A stretch of 39,729 bases of DNA, from NCBI GenBank assembly GCA_034696485.1, contig JAQIWT010000071.1:1-39729 (forward strand), in the 5' to 3' direction. How positions within the stretch are numbered: the first letter of the stretch is position 1; each line of letters starts with the position of its first letter. The DNA comes from Isohypsibius dastychi. Its lineage: Eukaryota; Tardigrada; Eutardigrada; Parachela; Isohypsibiidae. Below, in pieces: positions 1 through 9,813 of this stretch. The position numbers were made by a program, and so were the translations under genes. Below the pieces are notes generated by a model, which was given only the letters and a program-made list of their open reading frames with translations, did not search any database and was not told the origin of the DNA.

Positions 1-300
1 AGTGAGCGACAGGCGATGGCAAGGGGAGGTCGCCTGCACTCCGCACGCACCCATGGCGATCTTGTAGTACAGATTGAGGAACACCTCTTGTGAGAGGTCC
101 ATCTGGGCGACGTCGAGGCGTCAGTCAGTCATCGACGGCGACCGCAAGCGGCGGACGCGGACAACAAACGCCGCGCGCGCGCGCACCGAGTACACATCGA
201 TGAACAGCGGTGTGATGAAGATCGTGAAGACGGTGCCGCCGGTGGCGTAGAACAGGTAGGCCAGGAGAAAGACCAGCGTCTCATAGTAGCTGGTGTGCGA
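1..300 (-). CDS. Fragment of a multi-pass membrane protein (partial, unassigned)
   Basis: Two open stretches on the minus strand look like parts of a transporter. About 300-188 encodes a hydrophobic segment containing LAYLFYATGGTVFTIFITP, one or two membrane helices. About 118-68 encodes an acidic then hydrophobic stretch ending at a possible GT donor (gtgcgt). Between them is GC-rich sequence with a GCGCGC run and no good AG acceptor, so the join is unclear. The layout is loosely reminiscent of organic anion transporters (SLCO/OATP), but I cannot confirm this. Composition is far more GC-rich than the rest of the window and a 13-base G tract borders it, so the edge may be a different locus or an assembly problem. 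Confidence 0.25.
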
Positions 301-307
301 CGAGTGC

Positions 308-320
308 GGGGGGGGGGGGG
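308..320. repeat. Poly-G tract (13 G)
   Basis: An uninterrupted run of 13 G at the boundary between the GC-rich left edge and the AT-richer remainder. It is one of seven C/G homopolymer tracts in the window. Confidence 0.9.
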
Positions 321-830
321 AGTGGACAAAAATTGGTCGAGCTTGATTTAATCGTTGTTTAAAAAGAAAAACTCCTAATTAATCATGAGGTCAGAACACG
401 GAACCGTTCCTTAACCTCATTCAGTTCTTCTACAATATATCTGAACAACAAAATAATTAATTGAAAACAGGACATGAAAAACGAGGGGTTCTCAAATGTA
501 TCAAGCTCAATCAAGCTTTTCTTCAGTCGCGCTGAGCACGAATTTGCTCATATTATCATTGACTCACAGGGTGGGAACTCAAACCGATGGAAAGTAGAAG
601 TTACAAAGGAACCAAACTCAGACCCTCACTGGTGTATCGAACGTCCATCGTTCATACACACATCTTCTCTTCGACCAGCCAAGAAAACTGGAAACTTTCG
701 CAGTACAGTTCTAAAGAATATATTGATCAAAATTTAGCAGAGAACAGTGAATGAAAGGAAAATCGGACTCGAAGTAAGGGTACCCAATGTAGTGGTATAA
801 ATTACGAATATATGGTCCATGAAACAACCT
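321..830. other. No supported gene
   Basis: An 87-codon plus-strand frame (474-737) has no signal peptide, motif or recognisable splice context, and I do not support it. Homology to the intact repeat unit near 5.7 kb begins only at about 830. Confidence 0.5.
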
Positions 831-1069
831 GACTAACATGAAAATCGAATTTCGCAAAAGGTATATCAAACTTGACAGAAAAAGAAAATGCTAAAGCTTT
901 TCCCGTTGTCAACAATTCAGAATGATTCAAACAATTCAAACCCATCAGTATGGGTTTGGTGCAAACCTGTTTTGAAATCAGGGCTGTATTTGACAAAATG
1001 AACAGGCGATTTTTCTTCAACTAAAACAAAAGCGAAGGGTCATAGAATTAACAAAACTGAGTGACTTAC

Positions 1070-1145
1070 AGGCAACTTGTAATCCAATCAGTACCAATCC
1101 GAAAAACGTGTGAATGATGCCGATAACCAACGACGGAATGAACAT
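1070..1145 (-). pseudogene. Exon 1 relic of the four-transmembrane protein gene
   Basis: This 76-nt exon on the minus strand starts with ATG at 1145 and ends at a consensus donor (GTAAGT). It encodes 25 residues starting MFIPSLVIGIIHTFFGL, closely matching exon 1 (also 76 nt, same phase) of the intact gene at 5894-5969. The reading frame and donor are preserved, but exons 2 and 3 cannot be found on the expected side (below 830), where homology to the intact intron stops. It is therefore a truncated copy, or exon 1 of a gene whose remainder was lost or misassembled. Confidence 0.7.
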
Positions 1146-1287
1146 TTTCAAAGTCTTTTCACAACTTCAAGTCCAAACTTCTACTTCAAACGACAGATTC
1201 GCAAGGACTGAGTACCAGTGTTCTAATAAACTCCAGCTCTGTCCCAAACCTTTGTCTATCTTACAACGGTTGTGAAACGCAAAGAGA

Positions 1288-1524
1288 ATGCTGCTCTATT
1301 CAAAGCTCTTTTTTCATTTCCCCGCAATCATTTATCTCCTTATCGCAATTTGCGATGTTGACAGTAGTCAGCACACGAACCTTCGCAAGTATGCACTTAT
1401 TGGCCCACAAGCAAAAAAACCCATTTTTGATCCGTTGCAATTCTTAATTCAGAGATTATTTCAATGGTCAAGTGAAGATGATGTATACGGGTTGTTCTTG
1501 ATCAACGGTGACCTGGAAACCTAA
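1288..1524 (+). CDS. Possible small secreted peptide (weak)
   Basis: A 78-codon frame begins with a plausible signal peptide (hydrophobic core FPAIIYLLIAICDV) followed by a short basic region with RKYALIGPQAKK. The right copy of the duplicated unit has a diverged counterpart near 6080-6130 (MVLIGPKAQ in the matching frame), but there the upstream signal-like part is not kept. This suggests either a fast-evolving peptide or chance coding potential in the intergenic region of the duplicated unit. I see no splice sites or a clear TATA box. I do not recognise the family. Confidence 0.22.
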   Translation: MLLYSKLFFHFPAIIYLLIAICDVDSSQHTNLRKYALIGPQAKKPIFDPLQFLIQRLFQWSSEDDVYGLFLINGDLET

Positions 1525-2572
1525 ACGAAAACTCGTTAGAAAACTTTTCCGATGGTTGATATCTGACTTTCAGCCTTAATTTCTTGAAAGCCCAACGAAC
1601 CCAGAGCGAACTGAAGCAACTCCCCAAACTAACCTAGCCAAGCCACCCCAACCAAACTAAATCAATCCAGACAGCCCAACCCAGGACAAACTTGACCAAA
1701 CCAAACTAACTAACCTAAGCCAACGAAACTGACTTTTGCTGACAGAAAATTCTTCTCAATCGAAAAATGCGTGATTACAGGATGCTGAAAAAGTGCCGAG
1801 AAAGTACGTGTACAGTATAGTTGACGTAAGCTAGAAGAGTGAGCTCTGGCGAATCTTTTAGTTGGTAAACCTAACCACAGCAAAACCTTCCAGTCGGCGC
1901 TTCTGTCGTCACTGAATTTTTTGCATGACCTTTTTGAGTTCTCGAGATTGAAAACAGCAGCAAAACTACAATCGGCTTGGATTGTATCCGGAGAAACCAC
2001 TGTGAAAATCAATTTCTAACCCAGACAATAATGGGACATTCCGTTTCATCAGGAGCCAAAATCATGAGAGTTCGGACCCGAGACGAAATTCTTGATCATG
2101 TACATCCGTTTCATCGCATGCTACAAATGTTTCTAAAAAGTACAGTGGTATAAAAAGCGTTAAACAACGAAGGTGTGTTTTTCCCCTGACGACTTAATGG
2201 CTTCGTCATGAGCAACTTGAACTCAAAACGATGCGCACTGATCAAGCAACTAAAGCTGTTGTGATACTGACTGAGCCTGTTTATGTGAGCAGTGAATTTT
2301 ATACCTTGGCCGGTTCTCCCAGGTCTGAGTAGCATAACGAGCAGGTGGTCTGACTTGTGAGATAACAGACCTGTTCCCCTTGCAGACCGAAGTCTAAAGT
2401 CGAAAAAGCGAAGTAGATTCTCGTAAATACATTTCCCGAGGCACGTCTGGATATCAAATAAAAACAGCGAAGCATTTCAATCAGATTTTGTTTTTGTGTT
2501 TGGTTCTTTCCAGCCGGATCAAGCGAAAGCTACACAGTCTAGCTGAACATTCGGAATTACTCACAATCAAGA

Positions 2573-3288
2573 ATGACCATTGCTAAGAGGGTCTGTGTTA
2601 TTTTCAGTCCAACAACTTCAATATAAAATAATACACAGTGTTGCAGTTGAATTCTTAGGGCTTGAGGTTCAGCGTCTTGGAGCACTTCGTGCTGACAATG
2701 ACAAGGTCGGGTATCTTCTCACTTATCAATAGACATCGGGGTTGCCAATCGCCGAGCAAAAAGCCGCACAGAGACGTCTTCAAAGCGACCTTATGAAAAC
2801 AATTGCCTCCACAATCGCTGAAGGTAAAACCAGCATATTTTTTTAAAGTTATCTAAGCAGTGTTCCCATTCTAGGAAACACTCTGTCGAAGTTTGAAACT
2901 GAGCACAAAATGTTGCTGACGTACACCAATGATGAAGAACGAGAAGAACTATTCCAGATTCTGGCTAAAATCTGGCTCTTTGCTGTTGAACGTATGATCA
3001 TTTGTTGCGAGAATGGAGATCGAAATTGAATTTCAATTTCATTTCATTTAAGAATCGACTGGCGGTGTTGAGGGAGGCGTGAAGATCACCATGTTGTCGG
3101 AATCCGAGTCCAGTGGAGCTATTGGGAATGAGAAGGAAATTGAATACTCGGTCAGTGGAAGGGGTGAATTGCCTTTGAAAAAAGAAGCGGCTAACAAGCT
3201 TGTCAGCGGAATCGTCGCTGCCGGATAATGGCAGGCCTTCAAGCTCGTCCCGGGAACTACCGACATCGCGACTTTCGCACGTGTTTGA
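2573..3288 (+). pseudogene. Decayed copy of the secreted cysteine-free protein gene
   Basis: This is the paralogue of the intact gene at 8375-9432. The start (ATG at 2573) and the first few codons align. About 336 bp spanning the end of exon 1, exon 2 and most of exon 3 are then missing, so the signal peptide and N-terminal third are lost. The remaining exon 3 has a Trp codon changed to TAG (2730-2732). The donor after GCTGAAG and the exon 4 acceptor are retained. In the last exon a Lys codon is replaced by TAA (3226-3228), and the original stop is lost, with the next in-frame TGA at 3286-3288. With two stops and an out-of-frame deletion it cannot make the full protein. Confidence 0.88.
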
Positions 3289-4604
3289 CCCGCTGAACTG
3301 TTTTTGGGCATGATTTTGATAAATTAAGCACTGTCATCCGCGAGTCAGCATATCGATTCCTCAGCCCAATTCCGGAATTCAATGGGAAAAGCCCTCGGAA
3401 ACTCGAGATGAATTATGATCATTTCAATGTTACATGAATGATTATTCTCTGCAAATTTTTGACTTGGACTCGGCTTGTAGAGACAAACCTTTTTTTCCCA
3501 CACCCAAAAAATTCGGGAGGACAGTATGCCGACCGTAGGTGGGCATATGAAGATAACGTTTCGAAACGCTTTTTACCGGGATATTTAAACTACTTTTAGT
3601 ATGAATAAAGGTAAATATCAAGGCCGGTATAAAACAAAATGCTCATGATGACCTTTTGTTGGCGCACATCTGGACTGGTTTATTGAAGCCAAAAGTTGTA
3701 TGTCCGGGCATTGAGGCAGTACTCGCAATGATAAATGAATCTTGTTCTGGTTCACGAATATTTCTTTAGAATTTAGACATAGACAATACACGGAAGCATT
3801 TGTCAGCACTCAGCAGCACAAAACAATGCAACTGGTGATCTCTGAAAACATGGGAGCAGGTTCGGAACTGAACTCATTTATTTTGTTTTCATTCGTTCGT
3901 TCAGAGACGAGTGCAACGTTTATATCTCAGAACAAGGGCAGCTCGCACAGACAATATTGACTGTTGATGAAAATGCTTTTCACGAGAACATCGGACGTCC
4001 ATTTCTCATTCGCGATCACCCTAGGATGAAGAGCCGGCAAGTTTTCAGCTTTTGATTAACGGCACGCTGGTGGGTAGACTGTAGCATGAAGGGGGAGCCT
4101 ACAACACTGCGATGTGTGAACTTTTGGAAGTTTTAGTCATTCAGAATCAGAATTGGAACTCCTCAAAACGTTTGAGATTACCGTATTCTGCTCGTTGGAA
4201 AAACTGGTCGTTTTGTTCTGAAGGCGGGAAAGCCATCCAACTTAATCTAGCACCATCTACTGTAAGTTGCCTCCCTTTACAGTGACGCTAGCTTGGAAAT
4301 AGTCCATCACACAGATGGAGTTTCAGGACTGTAGTTCTATTGTGGATTATATCAGAAAACATACCGTACTGTATTTAATATTGTATACCGTAGTTAACAG
4401 TCATTGCAACAGAAAATACGGCGACATGACGAGGAATGATATAACACGACGTCAGAATTTCGATTGGTTTAACTGTATTACCCGAAGCATTAATCTGTTA
4501 ACAATAAGAGCAATTTGACGATTGTTTGATCAGCCGGCACAAAAAATACCAGATGTCTTGCCACTTGTTTTTAAATGGTTTACCCTCGCCAACTCCAGTG
4601 CCCG
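3289..4604. other. Spacer without a supported gene
   Basis: Between the pseudogene and the four-transmembrane gene I see only short frames (3618-3809 minus, 3742-3960 plus, 4315-4518 plus) with no signal peptide, domain or consistent splice context. The downstream end of the minus-strand four-transmembrane transcript probably lies in the right part. Confidence 0.5.
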
Positions 4605-5969
4605 TTATCGCCGTAACCTATCCGAATCAGCTTGACGAACAACAATTGCTCCGACAAAACCAAAGAAGGATTCAAAACATGCGATGATCATCATCGTGTA
4701 TCCCATGTCTCTAATGTGATAGACCACTTCACAGTGCGGACTGTAATAGTAAATCCAGGACGCCTGAAAAATTTCATTTTCATAAGGTTCAGTTCGAAGT
4801 AAAGTAAAATAAACTTTGCAAAGTAAAGTTTGCCTAACAATGTCGAACTCATTTTCATTTCAATCTGAGCCTAGAAATCAATCAAGAACTTCTCAGTCTT
4901 GATTGAATCGGCACTCACAACTGGGTATTCACAATCCTTAAACATAAAGTCTTCGGAGTCCTGCATCTGCCATCTCCATCTAACGGCCAATACAACCATA
5001 ATGTCGGACAGTGTATGTACAATAATGTTGAAGACGATAAAAGTGATGCGGAGTCTCCTGCAGCGCTGTACATTTCGTGGATCAGAGCAGCCGTGGATAA
5101 TGCCGATGATGCCGGCTATGAAGATAACCGAGCCCAACCAGGCTCCCGGCTTAAACCGACCCGCAAATAATTCATCTGCGTAATAATAGTCAATGATGAT
5201 CTGGCCTGAAAAGTAGCAGAATTGAGTGAGGTACCGTAGAACGCACACCATTCCATATAATCTTCTTAGCTCATGTTCTCATCGAGAATAGATTAAAAAA
5301 TATACCTGCTGAAGAATCAAGGTTTTTCACAGATTCTCTTATCAGAAAATCTGCAGTGCCCACCCGTATTTCAGAAGGAGATGTCAAAGAGTTATAGAAT
5401 TTGAAAACAACTGATGCTTCGTTATGCAAACTTCCTGAACACAGTGGTTCGACAAATCAATGTTTGAACTTGATCATCTCATTCAGGGAAGTTTGGTATA
5501 CATGTAAAACTAGATATACATGGTAAAACGAATGGCACTCTCGAGGTTGACGAGCAGTTTCTTAAAATCTAACTTTAGTACAGCTAATTTGGCTGATGCC
5601 ACTGAAATCCTGAATCCAATCATCCGCTGTCCCACTTGTGATCCCCTGAAGTTCCCAATCACACACCATCAAATACCATTGATTTGTGCGTTCTCGTCAG
5701 CCACCAATTTCGCCACTGATTTCGCCGCTGTCAACCACTCAGAACTATTCAAACAATTCAAAACCACCAGTATGTTTTTAGTGCATACCTACTTCAAAAT
5801 CGGGGCCATATTAAAAAAAATAGGAACAAAGATTTTTTCTTCAATTAAAACACAAGCGAAAGGTAATAGGATTAACACAGCTCAGTAACTCACAGGCAAC
5901 TTGTAATCCAATCAGTACCATTCCGAGAAGCGTGTGAATAACGCCGAAAATCACCGACGAAATTAACAT
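4605..5969 (-). CDS. Four-transmembrane protein, family not recognised
   Basis: The model has three exons: 5894-5969, 4919-5205 and 4605-4763. Phases agree at both junctions (a Cys codon is split at the first, phase 0 at the second), with donors GTGAGT and acceptors TTTTCAG and TTTTTCAG. The product is 173 residues. Predicted membrane segments are about 3-25, 47-63, 79-100 and 143-163. A polar loop with two Cys (65, 74) lies between segments 2 and 3. A longer loop containing Cys117 and Cys132 lies between segments 3 and 4, and the tail is short and charged. The topology resembles small tetraspan proteins (MARVEL or claudin size), but I see no claudin W-GLW-C-C motif and no tetraspanin CCG motif. 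It is divergent from the secreted-protein gene at 8375, and the pair was duplicated together. Confidence 0.82.
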
Positions 5970-6548
5970 TTTCACTCTTTTCACACCTTCAAGTCCAAAC
6001 CTCAAACGGAAAATTCGCAAAGGTAATCAACCAGTCATGTTCTAAATTACAGCACCAAAACTCTGTTCTTGTGGGCCAATGAGTCTCTTATTCGCAAATA
6101 TGGTACTCATTGGCCCAAAGGCCCAACATTGGTCCAGAGGCATGTCCATTTTATCACATCAGGCCGAGTTTTCACACATGACGTATTCGCGAACGAAGTA
6201 AAACGAAAGGCTGGCCAGCCAGGCTGCCGTATTTAACCAAGCGAACATGCTAACATGGGCTGGCTCCAAAGGCCATCTTGAATCAGAATCCTCTTATCTT
6301 TTCTTTCCCAGGTCAGTTCTTGTGAATTTACGATACGCTTGATGAAATATGAAAAGACATTACCTGGTTGAATATCATCAGAATTAACAGGTGAGTCATT
6401 TTGAATAGTTTTACCCGGTTAGCAAAGACCATCCTTAGGCAACAACGATCTCCATCATCATGAACAGTGTACGGTAAATGCTGGATGAGAGGCTGACTTT
6501 TCGTAGCGTGGGAGGTAAAATGAGAAAGTACGTATACAGTTTAGATTA

Positions 6549-6870
6549 AGGCCTGTGCGAAATGCGTTACATGCGCTAAATTACATACATTTTCCTACAC
6601 ATACTGGCTTGGCACGCCCCGCTTTGCCAAAATGTAAGTGATCCCGAAATGTTCCTGAACGTAAACCAGCGAAAAATGTTCAGATCGCTGATTGGCGGAA
6701 TCCGTTACATTTCGCCTCGGAGCCTACCTCTCTTTGTGAATGTGTATGTTCATGTCACTTGCATCTTCGCACACAACAAATTAATTGTAACATTTTTCAG
6801 AACATTTTTTCTAAAAAGTGTAGAAAAATGTATGTAGTAAATCACGTGTAACGAATCTCGCACTCGCCCT
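6549..6870. mobile_element. Miniature inverted-repeat element, 322 bp, ATTA target duplication
   Basis: Imperfect terminal inverted repeats of about 50 bp face each other: the left begins AGGCCTGTGCGAAATGCGTT, and the right, read inward, begins AGGGCGAGTGCGAGATTCGT. Both continue into a block ending near TACATACATTTT. ATTA flanks both ends (6545-6548 and 6871-6874). The left copy of the duplicated unit has an uninterrupted site at about 1820-1832, so the element entered after the duplication. It has no transposase. The ends and short duplication could fit a PIF/Harbinger-type element, but I do not assign it. A 62-codon ORF inside is not a gene. Confidence 0.78.
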
Positions 6871-8253
6871 ATTAGCTAGAAGAGTGAGATGTGGCGAATC
6901 TTCTAGCCAGGGAAAGCCAACCACAGCAACACCTTCCAGCAGACGCTTCTGTTGTCACTGAATTCTTGGCGTGACCTTTTATGTTTTCGAGATTGAAAAC
7001 AGCAGCAACACTACTATCATTGGATTTCATTGGGGGAAATCACTTTGAAAATCAGTTTATATCCCATTCAATAAGAAGATTTTCCGTTTCATCAGAAGCT
7101 GTTTTTCTTTACTTGTTGATGAACTTTTCTAAATGGTATCGGCTCCTCAGAAATCTATTCACATTTTCTGCCTGTTAAGACCAAAATGATCAAGTTTGGA
7201 AACGTCTCTTGTGTTTTTTCGCCCGATATTACACAATGTGTGGGTAATCAGCTGCCGCAGCGCCATCTATCAGCACCACTGACAATCACTAGGTGCATAA
7301 AACTAAATTTGACTCACGCAAATGGGCGCCATAAACTTCCGTAGGCAGAAACTGTAGATTTTGTGGTTGAAACTTCATGACACTGGGTTTTTTGGTCATA
7401 GGTATTGCCTTCAACATCATTCATAGCTTGGCGGATACTTAGCGCTTTGTGGTTTACGGAACTGCCAAAGAAGTACGAGAGAACATATTTGACTACAGAA
7501 TACCACGATCACAGTACACAGTATCTGAAACTACGAAACTTCATGCCTACGAGCTTAACCGGTAACAAGAGCTGTTGACTACCAAATCTAGCGGCAAAAA
7601 ATGCTCTAGTACGAAAAGTCTCACTGCGAAAATTGGCCCGCGAAAATCCAATGCACGCGATATAAGCAGTCCTCAAAATGTCAGAAAATTTAAATCCGTT
7701 TCAGAACGCTTTTGAAGCAACACTGTGCGTTCAAATCTTCAGGGTTTTGCGGTCATTGACTAAAATTACCATAAGTTTTGCTCCAGCCAAATGTTCCTGA
7801 AAAACTGGTCGGGTGGAAATAACCCTACTGTAGACAAAAGTATGAGAGTTCGGGCCCGTCTGCTCGTAAGATGAGAGTTCTGATCGTGTGTACAGTATCC
7901 AATTCTTCGCATGTTACGAATGTTTCTAAAAAAGTACAGTTGTATAAAATGCGAAAAACAACGAAAGAGTGTTGTTCCCCGAGGACTCAATGGCTTCGTC
8001 ATAAGCAACTTGAAATGAAAACAATGCGCACTGATGAAACAAGCGAAGTTACTGTCATGACTCATACTGAGCCGGTTTATGTGAGCAGTAATTGTTTCAT
8101 ACCTTTTGACCGGTTCTGTCAGATATGAGTGGCATAACGCGCAGATGGCGGTCTGAGATAACATACCTCTTTCCCTTCCAGCTCAAAGTCGAAAAGTCTA
8201 AGAAACGACGTAGATTCTTGTGAAAACGATTCCCGAGGCATGTCTAGATATCA

Positions 8254-8278
8254 GATAAAAACAGCGCAGCACTTCAGA
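8254..8278 (+). promoter_or_regulatory. Putative core promoter of the secreted-protein gene
   Basis: A TATA-like GATAAAAA (8254-8261) lies about 20 bp before a TTCAGA initiator-like site (8273-8278). The same arrangement survives in the decayed copy near 2457-2485, although the surroundings differ. It lies about 100 bp upstream of the ATG. Confidence 0.4.
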
Positions 8279-8374
8279 ATTTGTGGTTGTGTTTTTGATC
8301 TGTCCAGCCAGATCAGGTGAAAGCTACGCAGTCTAACTGATTTTCCGAAACTACTCACAGCCTCTCTGTCAGAA

Positions 8375-9432
8375 ATGACCACTGCTTTGAGGGCCTATGC
8401 CGTTCTTCTGTTCGTGAAGGTATGTGGATAAATTTGTTGAAAAAGTACTCTTGTGCAAGACTTGTTTGCATTCAGGCACTCATTTCAACCGTCTCCGCTG
8501 GTAAATCGGCCTGAATCTTTTGCTCTGAAGTGTATGCTCAGGATATCCTCTTATAGCATCCCAGGCAGTTCCACTTTACACCGAATCTGCCGTTGTGATC
8601 GTTTCGGATCCAAAATTGCCAAACACAGAGAAGGTTCTCGAATTTTACAAGACGGAACTGATCAATTTCTGGAAAACCAACTTCCCTGCACCAATTAACC
8701 AAGTTCACCCAGAAATCTTGCTTAAAGCCCCAGGTATCGCTCAGCGCACCAGTTTCGATGCAAAAACAATACACAATTTTTTAGTTGAATTCTCTGGGCT
8801 CGAGGCTCAACGTCTCGGAACACTCCATGCCGACAGTGGCAAGGTCGGATATCTCCTCACCTATCAATGGACATCGAAGTTGCCAATCGCCGATCAAAAA
8901 GCCGCACAGAGACGTCTTCAGACCGACCTTATGAAAACAATTGCTTCGACAATCGCTGAAGGTAAAACTGTTGACATTTTTGTCGATAGTTTTTGAAGTG
9001 TTTTAGGCAATGTTCCCATTCCAGGAAACACTCTGCCGAAGTTTGAAACTGAGCACAAACTGCTGTTGACATACACCAGTGATGAGGAACGTGAAGAACT
9101 ATTCCAGATTCTGGCCAAAATCTGGCTCTTTGCTGTTGAACGTATGTTTGTCTGTTGCGAGAATCGAGAGCGAAATTGAATTTCGATTCCATTTCATTCA
9201 AGAATCGACTGGCGGTGTTGAGGGAGTTGTGAAGATCACCATGTTGTCGGAATCCGAGTCCAGTGGAGCTGTTGGGAATCAGAAGGAGATTGAATACTCG
9301 GTCAGTGGAAGAAGTGAACTGCCTTTGAAAAAAGAAGCGGCCATCAAGCTTGTCAACGGAATCATCGCTGCCGGAAAATGGCAAGCATTCAAGCTCGTCC
9401 CGGGAACTACCGACATCGCTACCTTCGCTTAG
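8375..9432 (+). CDS. Secreted cysteine-free protein, 269 residues, unknown family
   Basis: Five exons: 8375-8419, 8476-8500, 8569-8961, 9025-9141 and 9203-9432. All phases agree (0, 1, 1, 1). Exons 1-2 encode a signal peptide with a V-S-A site before VPLYTES. At exon 3 the in-frame acceptor is the second AG of ccaggcag, because the first gives the wrong frame. The mature protein is mixed alpha/beta in character with no domain I recognise. It has no cysteine at all, unusual for a secreted animal protein of this length. The C-terminal exon has a Ser/Glu-rich stretch (SESESSG) and basic helices. A decayed paralogue lies at 2573-3288. A role in the extracellular space is inferred from the signal peptide only. 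Confidence 0.85.
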
Positions 9433-9498
9433 AAAAAACCACGTATATTACCAGTCGAACTGGTTGGTGGGAAAAGACTTTGAGAAATCAACTACAGT

Positions 9499-9504
9499 AA
9501 TAAA
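9499..9504 (+). terminator. Polyadenylation signal AATAAA
   Basis: A canonical AATAAA lies 67 bases after the stop codon of the secreted-protein gene. Confidence 0.6.
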
Positions 9505-9813
9505 ACACGGATGAAATTTTAAATTTTACAATTTCAGTCTGTTGAGGCAATCTGGCATGCTTTCTTTGAACCCTAATAAACACCAAACAGTGCAAGCAGT
9601 CCGAGTCCAATTGGTAACCACCCCGTAACTCCGATGTGGAATGACTTTTATCTTTTCAAATCCTAATCGTCGAACAATGGATTTCATTACAAAAGCAGTT
9701 TAAAGATAACGCGTCAGGCGAGAAATTTCGGTAGCAGTCTGACACAGCTTCTCTTCGGCTCACTACAAAACTTTCGCCCAGTTCTTTAGCGAATTCAGAA
9801 TATCTATGAGAAC

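Larger units (their letters stand above)
830..3288. repeat. Left copy of a duplicated gene unit (decayed)
   Basis: Sequence from about 830 to 3288 matches about 5700-9432 in the same order. Shared blocks are the four-transmembrane exon 1 and its first intron (about 830-1180 and 5700-6000), an intergenic block (about 1800-2010 and 6880-7060), a promoter-proximal block (about 2060-2480 and 7840-8280) and the secreted-protein gene (2573-3288 and 8375-9432). The copies differ by many substitutions, by an inserted element at 6549-6870, and by about 735 bp present only in the right copy (about 7105-7838). This is an old segmental duplication in direct orientation. Confidence 0.85.
5970..8374. other. 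Shared upstream region of the divergent gene pair
   Basis: This 2.4-kb stretch separates the two divergent genes of the right unit. It includes the inserted element at 6549-6870, blocks conserved with the left copy (about 6880-7060 and 7840-8280), and about 735 bp (about 7105-7838) lacking in the left copy. Near 7410-7440 a plus-strand frame reads GIAFNIIHSLADT, resembling the third membrane segment of the four-transmembrane protein, but it ends at a stop and is probably chance or an old relic. No further gene is supported. Confidence 0.5.

Noticed and set aside
5520-5888. 122-codon plus-strand ORF
   Set aside because: It lies in intron 1 of the minus-strand four-transmembrane gene, and the matching part of the duplicated copy does not conserve the frame.
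6649-6837. 62-codon plus-strand ORF
   Set aside because: It lies wholly within the inverted-repeat element at 6549-6870 and has no domain or splice context.
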